From Chitinophaga sancti (GTDB lineage: Bacteria > Bacteroidota > Bacteroidia > Chitinophagales > Chitinophagaceae), in the NCBI RefSeq assembly GCF_034424315.1, contig NZ_CP139972.1, forward strand, positions 5,580,001 through 5,644,000: a stretch of 64,000 nt of DNA, read 5' to 3'. The stretch's first letter is position 1; every line of letters starts with the position of its first letter. Of the stretch, positions 1-8,588 are shown one piece after another. The position numbers and the translations under genes were made by a program. The notes beneath the pieces were generated by a model, which searched no databases, was not told the DNA's origin, and worked only from the letters and a program-made list of their open reading frames with translations.

Positions 1-111
1 ACCCTGCCTTAGCAGCAATAACATTTTCTCCTCCACCAGCCGGGGGTATAGCAGGGCTTTGTAAAAGGCCCGCAATTCATCATCACTGATATGTGTCCGG
101 TCGAAGTACAT
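1..111 (-). CDS. TPP-dependent dehydrogenase E1 component, N-terminal fragment
   Basis: Only the first 37 codons are inside the window; the gene runs off the left edge on the minus strand. It begins MYFDRTHISDDELR and continues with a Tyr-Arg-x-x-x-Glu-Glu-Lys-Met stretch. This resembles the first helices of E1 alpha subunits of 2-oxo acid dehydrogenase complexes, which decarboxylate pyruvate or branched-chain keto acids with thiamine diphosphate. In Bacteroidota these are often alpha-beta fusions, which cannot be checked here. Its ATG shares the A of the preceding gene's TGA (TGATG), so the two are probably translationally coupled. The assignment rests on a short stretch and is moderate. Confidence 0.55.
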   Translation of the reverse strand, partial: MYFDRTHISDDELRAFYKALLYPRLVEEKMLLLLRQG

Positions 112-461
112 CAATCATTCGGATTGGTACCTGCCAGGCTGTTCATAATCCCTGTAACAACGGTCAGTACAAGACTGAATAACAGCGCCCATATAAACCC
201 GTCTACTTTGAATCCGGATACCAGTGAGCTCGCAATCATTATAATGACAGCATTAATCACCAGCAGGAACAGACCCAGGGTAACAATAGTCACGGGCAAT
301 GTCAGCAGGATTAAAACAGGCTTTACCAACAGGTTTAGTATAGCCAATACAATAGCCAGTACCAGGGCGGTACTAAAGCTGTTAATCTTAACACCAGGTA
401 ACACATAGGCAGTAGCCATGGCTGCGAGGGCGCTTATTAACAGGCGGATCAGAAAATTCAT
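111..461 (-). CDS. phage-holin-4 family small membrane protein
   Basis: A 116-residue, very hydrophobic protein with about four predicted membrane helices: residues 1-22, about 28-50, 55-75 and 85-105. The pattern 'NLLVKPVLILLTLPVTIVTLGLF' in shortened form (Lys-Pro between helices 2 and 3) is typical of the Phage_holin_4_2 / YvlD-like family. These are chromosomal inner-membrane proteins of unknown role, and lytic holin activity is not implied. The stop overlaps the start of the downstream E1 dehydrogenase gene by one base. The start at 461 directly precedes the hydrophobic segment. Confidence 0.8.
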   Translation of the reverse strand: MNFLIRLLISALAAMATAYVLPGVKINSFSTALVLAIVLAILNLLVKPVLILLTLPVTIVTLGLFLLVINAVIIMIASSLVSGFKVDGFIWALLFSLVLTVVTGIMNSLAGTNPND

Positions 462-491
462 GTGAATAAATTTGAAGGAAAGGTACTGAAA

Positions 492-1418
492 TTACAGGAA
501 CGCATCGCTTTCCCTGTAAGCCTTTATCAGTGCTACCTCGCCTTCTTTTCCCGGGTTCGCATTGCCATGCTCCATACCCAGTACTCCCTTGTATCCTTTT
601 GTATGTAAATGCTTGAAGATATTCTTGTAATTGATCTCACCGGTAGTCGGTTCTTTTCTACCCGGGTTATCGCCGATCTGAATATAGGCAATCTCTTCCC
701 AGCACAGGTCCATCACAGGTATCAGGTTGCCGGTATTGCGCTGCATATGGTAAATATCGTAGAGTATTTTACAACTGGGGCTGTTCACAGCTTTGCACAC
801 CATGTAGCTTTGTTCTGCTGTGCGGAGAAAGAGGTCTGCATTATCACTGAGGGGTTCCAGCACCATTATCAGGCCATGTGGTTCCAGGATGGCGGCACCG
901 GGGCGCAGTGCTTCAATGACGTTGGCGGTTTGTAAGCCCATAGGAAGGTTCCGCTCAAAATAGCCGGGTACAAATGTGGCCCATTTGGCATTTACGCGTT
1001 TCGCGGTCTCCAGCGCTTTGCGGCAGACTTTTACAAAGGTATCCCTGAACTCCTGTTTACCGGTGGTGAGAGAAGTTTTCCAGTTGTCACCACCGTCTAT
1101 CACAAATACGCCCATTTGCATACCCAGTTTAGCCAGCAGGTTTCCAATCTTTTCCTGTTCGGCCACATCGCGGTTCATGAGGCCATTATCTTCAAAGGAC
1201 CTGAATCCCTGATCGTACATAAACTGGATCTGGTCCAGTACATTGCTGCCGGCACTGTTCTTAAACATGCCATCATGGGGCGCATAGTTCAGGTTAAAAG
1301 GTTTTCCGACCGCTGGTAATGAGTCTGCCGAGGGATGGGCTGCGGCAGTAACAGCACTGAGTGCCAGGGTTGACAGACCTGCCAGGGTACCCTGTTGCAG
1401 GAATTTTCTTCTTTCCAT
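492..1418 (-). CDS. hydroxypyruvate isomerase-like TIM-barrel protein with Tat-type leader
   Basis: A sugar-phosphate isomerase/epimerase (AP_endonuc_2, Hyi-like) protein of about 308 residues. The open frame extends upstream to 1463, but the ATG at 1418 is preferred: it gives MERRKFLQQGTLAGLSTLAL, a twin-arginine-like leader with an Arg-Arg-Lys-Phe-Leu core followed by a hydrophobic stretch and an Ala-rich cleavage region. Metal-ligand candidates include Glu in 'VLEPLSDN', Asp/His in 'LYDIYHMQ' and Glu in 'GMEHGN'. The family isomerises ketoses or hydroxypyruvate; the substrate here is unknown. It is divergent from the FGE-fold gene, with about 100 bp between the two starts. Confidence 0.8.
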   Translation of the reverse strand: MERRKFLQQGTLAGLSTLALSAVTAAAHPSADSLPAVGKPFNLNYAPHDGMFKNSAGSNVLDQIQFMYDQGFRSFEDNGLMNRDVAEQEKIGNLLAKLGMQMGVFVIDGGDNWKTSLTTGKQEFRDTFVKVCRKALETAKRVNAKWATFVPGYFERNLPMGLQTANVIEALRPGAAILEPHGLIMVLEPLSDNADLFLRTAEQSYMVCKAVNSPSCKILYDIYHMQRNTGNLIPVMDLCWEEIAYIQIGDNPGRKEPTTGEINYKNIFKHLHTKGYKGVLGMEHGNANPGKEGEVALIKAYRESDAFL

Positions 1419-1517
1419 AACGTTATATTTATTGCATGAGATTACTAAATGTATAAAAAACATTGCTTTACCGCAATCGATTTAATAAATTCACTACCGA
1501 TTCTTTAAACCGGTGTT

Positions 1518-2486
1518 ATGAAAAACAAATTGCTTGTACTGTCGCTCGGCTGTATGATCACGCACAGTGTATCCGGCCAGGACAATAGTCCTCCTGACCA
1601 GCCATATACGGCCACCCTTCCTGGTACTGCTGTTTCCTTTAAAATGGTGCCTGTTCCTGCTGGTACCTTCAACTGGGGAAGCCCTGTCTCGGAAAAAGGC
1701 AGAAAGGAAGATGAAGGACCCCGTCAGCAGGTAAAAATAGGGGCATTCTGGATGAGCGCACAAGAAGTTACTTTCGACGAGTACGATGTGTATGCAGATG
1801 CAGAAAAAGACAAAACCCCCATTCCTGATGGCATGACCCGACCCAGCCCGCCATATATTGACCTGACCCTGGGCATGGGCAAACAGGGTGGTTTCCCGGC
1901 AAATAGCATGAGCCAATACGGTGCCCTCAGTTACTGCCGCTGGCTGTATGCAAAAACCGGCATCTTTTATCGCCTGCCTACAGAAGCAGAATGGGAATAT
2001 GCCTGCCGTGCCGGTGCTGTGACCTCTTATCCTTTTGGCAAGGACAGCGCGGAGCTGAAAAAATATGCCTGGTATGCGGGCAATAGTGGCGGTAAATACC
2101 ACAAAGTAGGAGAATTGCAACCCAATGCCTGGGGATTGTATGACATGCTGGGCAATGTAGCAGAATGGACCCTTGACCAGTACGATGCACACTATTTAGA
2201 ACAGGCGCCCGAAGCAGATCCATGGAAGCAGCCTACTTCCAAAACGCCCCGTAGCATCAAAGGGGGTAATTACCAGGATGATGCCTCACACCTGCGCAGT
2301 GCGGCCCGCTTAAAATCTGATCCGGACTGGAACAGACGTGACCCCCAGATCCCCAAAAGCAAGTGGTGGAATGCCGATGCTCCTTTTATCGGTTTCCGCA
2401 TCATTCGCCCTGTGAAGCAACCCACAAAAGAAGAAGCCGAACAGTTCTTTGCTGACGTGCTGGATAAATATATTGGTTCCAGATAA
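1518..2486 (+). CDS. secreted SUMF1/FGE-fold protein without catalytic cysteines
   Basis: A 322-residue protein with an N-terminal signal peptide (MKNKLLVLSLGCM, cleavage near SGQ) followed by a formylglycine-generating-enzyme sulfatase domain. Landmarks are 'MVPVPAGTFNWGS', 'EVTFDEYDVY', 'YRLPTEAEWEYACRAG', 'GLYDMLGNVAEWT', 'KGGNY' and a terminal 'GFRIIRP'. Real FGE uses a C-terminal cysteine pair to oxidise sulfatase cysteines. Here the region after 'KGGNY' up to 'GFRI' contains no cysteine, so it more likely belongs to the large non-FGE branch of this fold (ligand-binding or unknown). It lies 23 bp before a Gfo/Idh/MocA gene, probably one operon; no sulfatase gene is nearby. Confidence 0.85.
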   Translation: MKNKLLVLSLGCMITHSVSGQDNSPPDQPYTATLPGTAVSFKMVPVPAGTFNWGSPVSEKGRKEDEGPRQQVKIGAFWMSAQEVTFDEYDVYADAEKDKTPIPDGMTRPSPPYIDLTLGMGKQGGFPANSMSQYGALSYCRWLYAKTGIFYRLPTEAEWEYACRAGAVTSYPFGKDSAELKKYAWYAGNSGGKYHKVGELQPNAWGLYDMLGNVAEWTLDQYDAHYLEQAPEADPWKQPTSKTPRSIKGGNYQDDASHLRSAARLKSDPDWNRRDPQIPKSKWWNADAPFIGFRIIRPVKQPTKEEAEQFFADVLDKYIGSR

Positions 2487-2509
2487 ACGATTAAAAAACA
2501 CTCACTATC

Positions 2510-3832
2510 ATGCAAAAAAAAGAATTCCACTCAGGTCGTCGTGACTTCGTAAAGCAAACCTCGCTGCTGGCGGGAGGGCTGTTAACACTGCCCTTAATCA
2601 GTCAGGCTAATTTTTTCTCTCGCGGCAATGATGTCATTAAGATCGCTATGATCGGCTGTGGTGGCCGTGGCACAGGGGCTGCTGTACAAGCCCTGAGTAC
2701 CAAACAAAACGTTCAGCTGGTAGCAATGGCCGATGCCTTTGCCGACCGCCTGCACGAAAGCTATGAAAATATTAAAGGAGAAATGGGCGATAAAACAGGT
2801 CGCCTGAATGTAAAAGAAGAACATAAATTCGTTGGCTTCGATGCCTACCTGAAAGCCATTCCTCTCGCCGATGTCGTTATACTCGCTACCCCGCCAGGTT
2901 TCAGACCTATCCACTTTGAAGAAGCGGTAAAACAAGGCAAACATATCTTCATGGAAAAACCCGTCGCTACCGATCCGGCAGGCATCAGGAAAGTATTGGC
3001 GGCTGCTGAAATAGCGAATCAAAAGAAACTGAATGTAGTCGTAGGTTTACAGCGCCGTTACCAGAACTCTTACAGGGAGCTGTTCAAGCGTGCACAGGAT
3101 GGCATTATCGGCGATATAACTTCCATGAATGTATGGTGGAACCAGGGTGCACTGTGGGTAAAACCCCGCAAACCGGAATATACAGAGATGGAGTACCAGA
3201 TGCGCAACTGGTATTACTTCAATTGGCTCTGTGGTGATCATATCGTAGAGCAGCATATTCACAATATTGATGTTGGTAACTGGTTCATGAATGAATATCC
3301 TGTAACTGCTGTGGGGATGGGTGGCCGCCAGGTACGCACCGGCAAAGAGTATGGTGAGATATACGATCACCACGCAGTAGAATATCGCTTTGCAAATGGG
3401 GTAGCCATGAACAGCCAGTGTCGTCACTGGAAAGACAGCGCCAGCCGCGTAGATGAAGAACTCATTGGTACCAAAGGCCGCATCATTTGCGACAGGGCTG
3501 TGATCCAGGATCATAAAGGGAAAGTATTATACCAGTTCGATAAGAAACAGGAGAATCAACCCTACCAGTCAGAACACGATGAGTTGTTTGATGCAGTCGC
3601 AAAAGGGGAGTATAAATACCACGATGCCGAGCGTGCAGCAAAGACGACGCTCACTGCCATTATTGGTCGCCTGGCCACCTATTCGGGTCAGGTAATTCCT
3701 TTTGATCAGGCATTAAAGCTGGACCTGAATTTACAACCGGCAAACTATGCGTTTGACGCTAAACCGCGGATCCTGCCAGATGCAGACGGGAACTATCCTG
3801 TGGCCAAACCAGGAACTACCAGGTACGTGTAA
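2510..3832 (+). CDS. Gfo/Idh/MocA family oxidoreductase with Tat leader
   Basis: A 440-residue NAD(P)-dependent sugar or inositol dehydrogenase-like protein. The N-terminus SGRRDFVKQTSLLAGGLL is a twin-arginine leader, so it is probably exported folded with its cofactor. The Rossmann motif GCGGRGTG is near residue 49, and the family catalytic-loop motif Glu-Lys-Pro ('FMEKPVATDP') is near residue 149. The C-terminal half is the substrate-binding domain ('HIVEQHIHNIDVGNW', 'HHAVEYRF'). Substrate is unknown. It follows the FGE-fold gene with a short gap, and a strong terminator hairpin lies downstream. Confidence 0.88.
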   Translation: MQKKEFHSGRRDFVKQTSLLAGGLLTLPLISQANFFSRGNDVIKIAMIGCGGRGTGAAVQALSTKQNVQLVAMADAFADRLHESYENIKGEMGDKTGRLNVKEEHKFVGFDAYLKAIPLADVVILATPPGFRPIHFEEAVKQGKHIFMEKPVATDPAGIRKVLAAAEIANQKKLNVVVGLQRRYQNSYRELFKRAQDGIIGDITSMNVWWNQGALWVKPRKPEYTEMEYQMRNWYYFNWLCGDHIVEQHIHNIDVGNWFMNEYPVTAVGMGGRQVRTGKEYGEIYDHHAVEYRFANGVAMNSQCRHWKDSASRVDEELIGTKGRIICDRAVIQDHKGKVLYQFDKKQENQPYQSEHDELFDAVAKGEYKYHDAERAAKTTLTAIIGRLATYSGQVIPFDQALKLDLNLQPANYAFDAKPRILPDADGNYPVAKPGTTRYV

Positions 3833-3884
3833 TGATCGTATAAAACGGTAGCTGCATTATAAATAATAGCCGCAGACTATTCTT

Positions 3885-3936
3885 CCCCCGATACTTGCTG
3901 ATGCCGCATGCATCAGCAAGTATCGGGGGCTATTTT
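3885..3936 (+). terminator. strong intrinsic terminator after the Gfo/Idh/MocA gene
   Basis: A perfect 20-bp stem (3885-3904 with 3910-3929) and a five-base loop CGCAT, followed by CTATTTTT. It sits 53 bp after the oxidoreductase stop and 37 bp before the DD-carboxypeptidase start, so it separates the two transcription units. Confidence 0.85.
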
Positions 3937-3972
3937 TAAGAAAATTAAAATGCAAAATGATTATATTGAAGC

Positions 3973-5259
3973 ATGAGGATCTTACTAGTTGTCATGTTGT
4001 TCCTTTTGCAACAACCCGTGTTTTCGCAATACACTAAAATCCAGTCCTGGTCAGAAAAAGAATTGCTCGCCAGCAAGGCATTGAAATCCGCACATGTCGG
4101 CATTTGCATCTACGAACCTGCTACCAATAAATACTGGTACAACTACCAGGAAGATCACTACTTTACACCCGCCTCCAACACCAAAATATTCTCTTTATAC
4201 ACAGGCATGCTGTTGCTCGGCGATTCACTTCCTGCACTCAGGTACCTGGATACCGATTCTGTATTGTATGTACAGGGTACAGCAGATCCGGCTTTCCTGC
4301 ATCCTGGTTATACCCTGCAACCCGCCTTCCAGCTGTTGCAGCAAACCACCAAAAAGATTGAGATCGTTCCTGCTAAAAATGAAAACGCCCGCTTCGGCTA
4401 CGGTTGGTCATGGAATGATTATGCAGATTACTATCAGTCAGAACTGAATGAATGGCCCATGTATGGCAACGTAGCAAGACTGCGTCATCATGGCGATAGC
4501 TTATACATCGTACCCAAAATGTACGAGCTCACAAGCAGCAGGGATAACAGTCTTACAAACCTGGCGGTAAAAAGAGATGAGCGTAGCAACCGCTTTGCTA
4601 TGGGGTATAACAGTACAATAACGAATCAGCAGGAAGAAGAAGTGCCGTTCATTACCGGAGGTATAGAGGATCTCGCACTCCGCCTGCAGGACACCCTGCA
4701 CAAACCGGTGTACATTGCCCCCCAGGCGCCGGCAGGCTTGCAACTCATGAAAGGCATCCCATCCGATTCTCTCTTCCTGCCAATGATGCACAGGAGCGAC
4801 AACTTTTTTGCAGAGCAAACGCTGATGATGTGTGCCAATCAACTTTTCGACACCATCAGTACAAAACATATGATCAGCTATATGCTGGATCACTCGTTAA
4901 AAGATCTGCCGGATACTCCCAACTGGGCAGATGGCAGTGGCTTATCCCGGTATAATTTATTTTCTCCGAGAGACTTTGTTTACGTACTCTCCGGCATGTA
5001 CAACACCTATCCTACATCCCGCCTCTACAGCCTGTTCGCCACAGGTGGCAGGGGCACGCTAAAGAACTATTACAAAGAACAATTTGTACATGCAAAAACA
5101 GGCACCCTTACCGGCGTCGTCGCACTGAGTGGATATCTCATCACTAAGAAAAACAAGACACTCGTATTCAGTGTGCTCGTTAATAATCACAACAATAGCG
5201 CCTCTACAGTCAGAAGAGAAGTAGAACACTTCCTGACGCAGGTGTATGAAAACTACTAA
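3973..5259 (+). CDS. dacB: D-alanyl-D-alanine carboxypeptidase/endopeptidase, PBP4 (S13) family
   Basis: A 428-residue periplasmic enzyme that trims or cleaves peptidoglycan cross-links. It has a signal peptide (residues 1-18, cleavage near VFSQ) and all three penicillin-binding motifs: Ser68-x-x-Lys71 in 'PASNTKIF', Ser-Asp-Asn in 'MHRSDNFFAEQ', and Lys-Thr-Gly in 'VHAKTGTLTG'. The length is slightly below the usual 450-480 residues, which suggests a reduced insert domain. The stop codon runs directly into the 70-bp tandem repeat array, so its transcript would carry the repeats in its 3' untranslated region. Confidence 0.9.
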   Translation: MRILLVVMLFLLQQPVFSQYTKIQSWSEKELLASKALKSAHVGICIYEPATNKYWYNYQEDHYFTPASNTKIFSLYTGMLLLGDSLPALRYLDTDSVLYVQGTADPAFLHPGYTLQPAFQLLQQTTKKIEIVPAKNENARFGYGWSWNDYADYYQSELNEWPMYGNVARLRHHGDSLYIVPKMYELTSSRDNSLTNLAVKRDERSNRFAMGYNSTITNQQEEEVPFITGGIEDLALRLQDTLHKPVYIAPQAPAGLQLMKGIPSDSLFLPMMHRSDNFFAEQTLMMCANQLFDTISTKHMISYMLDHSLKDLPDTPNWADGSGLSRYNLFSPRDFVYVLSGMYNTYPTSRLYSLFATGGRGTLKNYYKEQFVHAKTGTLTGVVALSGYLITKKNKTLVFSVLVNNHNNSASTVRREVEHFLTQVYENY

Positions 5260-5260
5260 A

Positions 5261-5680
5261 ACTCATTTCATAAATAGGTATTTAGATTGATAATCAATGC
5301 TTAAATGGTAATTATGAAATGAGTTCTAAAACTCAATTCCTGAATAGGTATTTAGATTGATAATCAATGCTTAAATGGTAATTATGAAATGAGTTCTAAA
5401 ACTCAATTCCTGAATAGGTATTTAGATTGATAATCAATGCCTAAATGGTAATTATGAAATGAGTTCTAAAACTCAATTCCTGAATAGGTATTTAGATTGA
5501 TAATCAATGCTTAAAAGGTAATTATGAAATGAGTTCTAAAACTCAATTCCTAAATAGGTATTTAAATTGATAATCAATGCCTAAAAGGTAATTATGAAAT
5601 GAGTTCTAAAACTCAATTCCTGAATAGGTATTTAGATTGATAATCAGTACCCAAATGGTAATTACGAGATAAGTTCTAGT
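5261..5680 (+). repeat. six tandem 70-bp AT-rich repeats with internal dyad symmetry
   Basis: Six head-to-tail copies of exactly 70 bp (starts 5261, 5331, 5401, 5471, 5541, 5611). The invariant core is TAGGTATTTAGATTGATAAT with small variants, centred on the palindrome ATTGATAATCAAT. The outer arms are also inverted repeats: in copy 1, ACTCATTTCATAA pairs perfectly with TTATGAAATGAGT. In copies 2-6 the left arm is ACTCAATTCCTGAA, which weakens the outer pairing. Copy 6 has several substitutions in its right half. The array starts two bases after the dacB stop, is far more AT-rich than the surroundings, and ends in a TTTTTT run. It contains no open frame and lies between convergent genes. Confidence 0.95.
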
Positions 5681-5785
5681 TTTTTAGATCGTAACTAACG
5701 AGTCCTGTACAGGTGTTTATCTCCCTTTTAAAGTTGGTAAACGGTTGCATCCTAATAAATGGAATTTGCATTCCTACAGATTCTG

Positions 5786-6886
5786 TTAAGGATGACAAAG
5801 GCTTAGATTGTCAGTTTTGAGAGTGTCTATGATTGAATTTGCGGTATAGGGGCCTATTTCTTTCCGAAAAACAAGATTACCACAATGATCAGTGAGGGTA
5901 AGGATCAAAGGCTGATTCATGGCTACTTTTCCTATGTAATGGCCATCAGCATTCGTATAACTGAAAGTGGGAAGGAAGTCGATTTTAGTCGCGATAGTCG
6001 TTAGCAGATTACTAACAGGCCGGCCTGATTCCTGGAAAATATTTGCATCCAGTGTTACCTGTGAATAAGTACCGGCAAAGAGCCAGCGGGTACCCTGCCG
6101 GATATTGCCTGTGTAGCTGCTGCCTTGTTTATATCCCAGTGTTTCCTGTTTCCAGTATCCACTGATAGTATCCAGGTAAAAGAGCCCGATTTGCGCAGGA
6201 GCACTTTCCCGGTAGGGCCCCGGAATCGTCATGGTCACATTGACCAGGTGTGCTGCATCCGGATGTAGTGTTACATTGTTCGTATCCAGCAGATCGATCG
6301 CTACCTGTCCATAAGGGATCAGGCCTACCTGCTGCCCGTTGTTATCAATACCTCTCAGATCGCCGGCCATGCGGGTCGCATGATCAGATGGCACGATAAA
6401 ATCTACAGCTACGGACACAGTGCCTTTATAAACCTGGTTGGAGGAATTATAAATCTGGTTAGGAGAGAACACAATATTCATCCCGGTAAAACCAATATTG
6501 CCAACAGCGCTTCCCTGGAATGAAGTGGTCAGATCCTTGGGTGCCAGTGCCACTTCCAGGTATTGTTGTCCGTAAGCATGTGCCATCAGTGTACGCACGC
6601 CATTCAGGTAACCGTTTTTTTTAACAGTGATCACAGCTGCATTTGTATCAACCAGCACATTGGAGAGAACAAAATTGCCGTCAGCATCAGTGGTAGTACT
6701 TTGACCGCTACAGAATACGGTGGCATCGGCAATGGGTGAATTAGACGCATCCAGGATACGCCCCTGAAAAGACGAAGGAGCAGTAGGGGTCTGTTCTACG
6801 GGATTGACTGTTTCGGCAGAAATGATCTTTTTGCAGGCAGTTGCGGCCAACAGTAGCAGTAATGGGGACAATCTTAACAAATACAT
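5786..6886 (-). CDS. lipoprotein with carboxypeptidase-regulatory-like domain
   Basis: The ATG at 6886 is chosen over an in-frame start at 6955 because it gives a lipoprotein signal peptide, MYLLRLSPLLLLLAATACKK, with lipobox Ala-Thr-Ala-Cys. After a short linker there is a beta-sandwich carboxypeptidase-regulatory-like repeat ('FQGRILDASNSPIADATVFC', 'TTDADGNFVLSNV'), commonly used for carbohydrate or protein binding on Bacteroidota surfaces. The remaining roughly 250 residues are beta-rich and unrecognised. Function is unknown; probably an anchored envelope protein. Confidence 0.75.
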   Translation of the reverse strand: MYLLRLSPLLLLLAATACKKIISAETVNPVEQTPTAPSSFQGRILDASNSPIADATVFCSGQSTTTDADGNFVLSNVLVDTNAAVITVKKNGYLNGVRTLMAHAYGQQYLEVALAPKDLTTSFQGSAVGNIGFTGMNIVFSPNQIYNSSNQVYKGTVSVAVDFIVPSDHATRMAGDLRGIDNNGQQVGLIPYGQVAIDLLDTNNVTLHPDAAHLVNVTMTIPGPYRESAPAQIGLFYLDTISGYWKQETLGYKQGSSYTGNIRQGTRWLFAGTYSQVTLDANIFQESGRPVSNLLTTIATKIDFLPTFSYTNADGHYIGKVAMNQPLILTLTDHCGNLVFRKEIGPYTANSIIDTLKTDNLSLCHP

Positions 6887-7008
6887 AGTAACAGTGGAAA
6901 AAGCGGGATTAGCTCTTCTAATAAAGTTAGGGTAATTTGTTGATTTACAATACATGAGGCTGACCTGCTACCGCAAGCCAGCCTCAATAAAGTAAGCTCA
7001 GTAAATGT

Positions 7009-8457
7009 TTATACACCCAGGCTCCATCCCTGACGATAAGTTCTCTTTACGAACTGATTGGCTTCGTCAAAATTAGTCACCTTCATGTTTTTATTATCCC
7101 ACAGCAGTTTTACATAACGGCCAGGGTAGGAGGTTTTACCATTTTCTTCCTTGCGGATGTCAAAGCTTCTGATTGACAGGTTCGCCATCAGCAAAGCTTC
7201 TGTCAATGGACCTGCAATAGAGAAAGGAGAAGAAATCGCCTTATTCTTATCACTGTTATAACCAGCAATAGCCGCATTTACCCATTGTACATAGTGACCT
7301 TCCGGCACGCGTGCATATTTCTGTGGTACCTTTACCTGCTCTGTACGGCTGGTAGGCAGCAATTTAGGATCGCGGCCATAGGTGCCACACATCATTTTGC
7401 CTTTTGTACCAACGAAGATGGCACCGTTACCACCATCGCCCATTACTTCATTAGACCCCAGTTCTTCCGGTCTTTCAGGCTGGATCCCACCATCCATCCA
7501 GTGGAGGGTTACTTCCTTGCCTTTATGGTCTTCAAATTTCAGGATTACATGTGAGGATGGAGGACAGCTTTCAGGGAAATAGCCTCTCTTAAATTCATCT
7601 ACATATACGCTACCAACACTACATTCTACTGACTTTGGAGAGCCCAGGCCAAGGATGCGGAAAGGAGGTTCGATAATGTGGCACCCCATATCACCCAATG
7701 CCCCGGTACCGTAATCCCACCAGCCACGCCAGTTGAACGGAACGAGTTTATCAATATAATCTTTGTAAGGAGCAGTACCTAACCACAGATCCCAATCCAG
7801 TTCCGGTGGCACAGGAGCTTTCATATCTGACCAGGGAATACCCTGTGGCCATACAGGTCTGTCAGTATAGCAATATACGGTGTGTACATCGCCAATAGTG
7901 CCGGCATCATACCATTCACGCAGCAGGCGTACGCCCTCGCCGCTGGAGCCCTGGTTACCCATCTGGGTCACCACTTTGTACTTTTTGGCTGCTTCAGTAA
8001 GCATGCGCGCTTCATAGATGTCGTGGGTGAGGGGCTTTTGCACATAAACGTGTTTGCCCAGCTGCATAGCGGCCATGGCGGCAACAGCATGCTGGTGGTC
8101 AGGTGTGGACACCGTAACCGCATCTATGTTCTTATGCTCCTTGTCGAGCATCTCCCTGAAGTCTTTGTAAAACTTCGCTTTGGGAAAGCGCTTTACAGAA
8201 TTTGCTGCACGACGGGTGTCCACATCGCAGAGGTAGGCTATGTCAGAAGGGCCTTTTGCTATTTCCTCAAGATCGCTTTCTCCCTTACCGCCAACACCAA
8301 TACCGGCTACACGCAAGCGATCACTGGGTGCAATGAATCCTTTTCCACCTAATACGTGACGAGGTACGATCATAAATCCTGCGGCTGCAAGCGCGCCATC
8401 TTTCAGGAACGATCGACGGGAAACCTGGTTTCCCGGGGTGTTTTTTTCGTGGACCAT
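7009..8457 (-). CDS. Gfo/Idh/MocA family oxidoreductase with Tat leader (QKP type)
   Basis: A 482-residue protein with twin-arginine leader 'VSRRSFLKDGALAAAGF' and Rossmann motif 'GIGVGGKGESD'. The usual Glu-Lys-Pro is Gln-Lys-Pro ('YVQKPLTHDIYEAR'), a form I recall from the large secreted subfamily of Bacteroidota and Planctomycetota. The C-terminal part has 'WWDYGTGALGDMGCHIIEPPF', typical of that subfamily. It probably oxidises or epimerises a sugar derivative; the substrate is unknown. It is divergent from the gluconate kinase gene and shares a 130-bp upstream region with it. Confidence 0.88.
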   Translation of the reverse strand: MVHEKNTPGNQVSRRSFLKDGALAAAGFMIVPRHVLGGKGFIAPSDRLRVAGIGVGGKGESDLEEIAKGPSDIAYLCDVDTRRAANSVKRFPKAKFYKDFREMLDKEHKNIDAVTVSTPDHQHAVAAMAAMQLGKHVYVQKPLTHDIYEARMLTEAAKKYKVVTQMGNQGSSGEGVRLLREWYDAGTIGDVHTVYCYTDRPVWPQGIPWSDMKAPVPPELDWDLWLGTAPYKDYIDKLVPFNWRGWWDYGTGALGDMGCHIIEPPFRILGLGSPKSVECSVGSVYVDEFKRGYFPESCPPSSHVILKFEDHKGKEVTLHWMDGGIQPERPEELGSNEVMGDGGNGAIFVGTKGKMMCGTYGRDPKLLPTSRTEQVKVPQKYARVPEGHYVQWVNAAIAGYNSDKNKAISSPFSIAGPLTEALLMANLSIRSFDIRKEENGKTSYPGRYVKLLWDNKNMKVTNFDEANQFVKRTYRQGWSLGV

Positions 8458-8588
8458 ATTAACAATGTTTATTTAAGTTGAGACTGATTTTATACCATAA
8501 TCGTGGATCGTTATTTGCGCGTTGTTCCGATCAATAATGGTTTTAAATCTATAAATTTATTTTTAAAGAAAGAAGGTAAAATATAGCA

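Noticed and set aside
111..461. Prophage remnant suggested by the holin-like gene
   Set aside because: The family is widespread as a chromosomal membrane protein, and no other phage genes are present.
5261..5680. CRISPR array interpretation of the 70-bp repeats
   Set aside because: The whole 70-bp unit repeats without unique spacers, and no cas genes are present.
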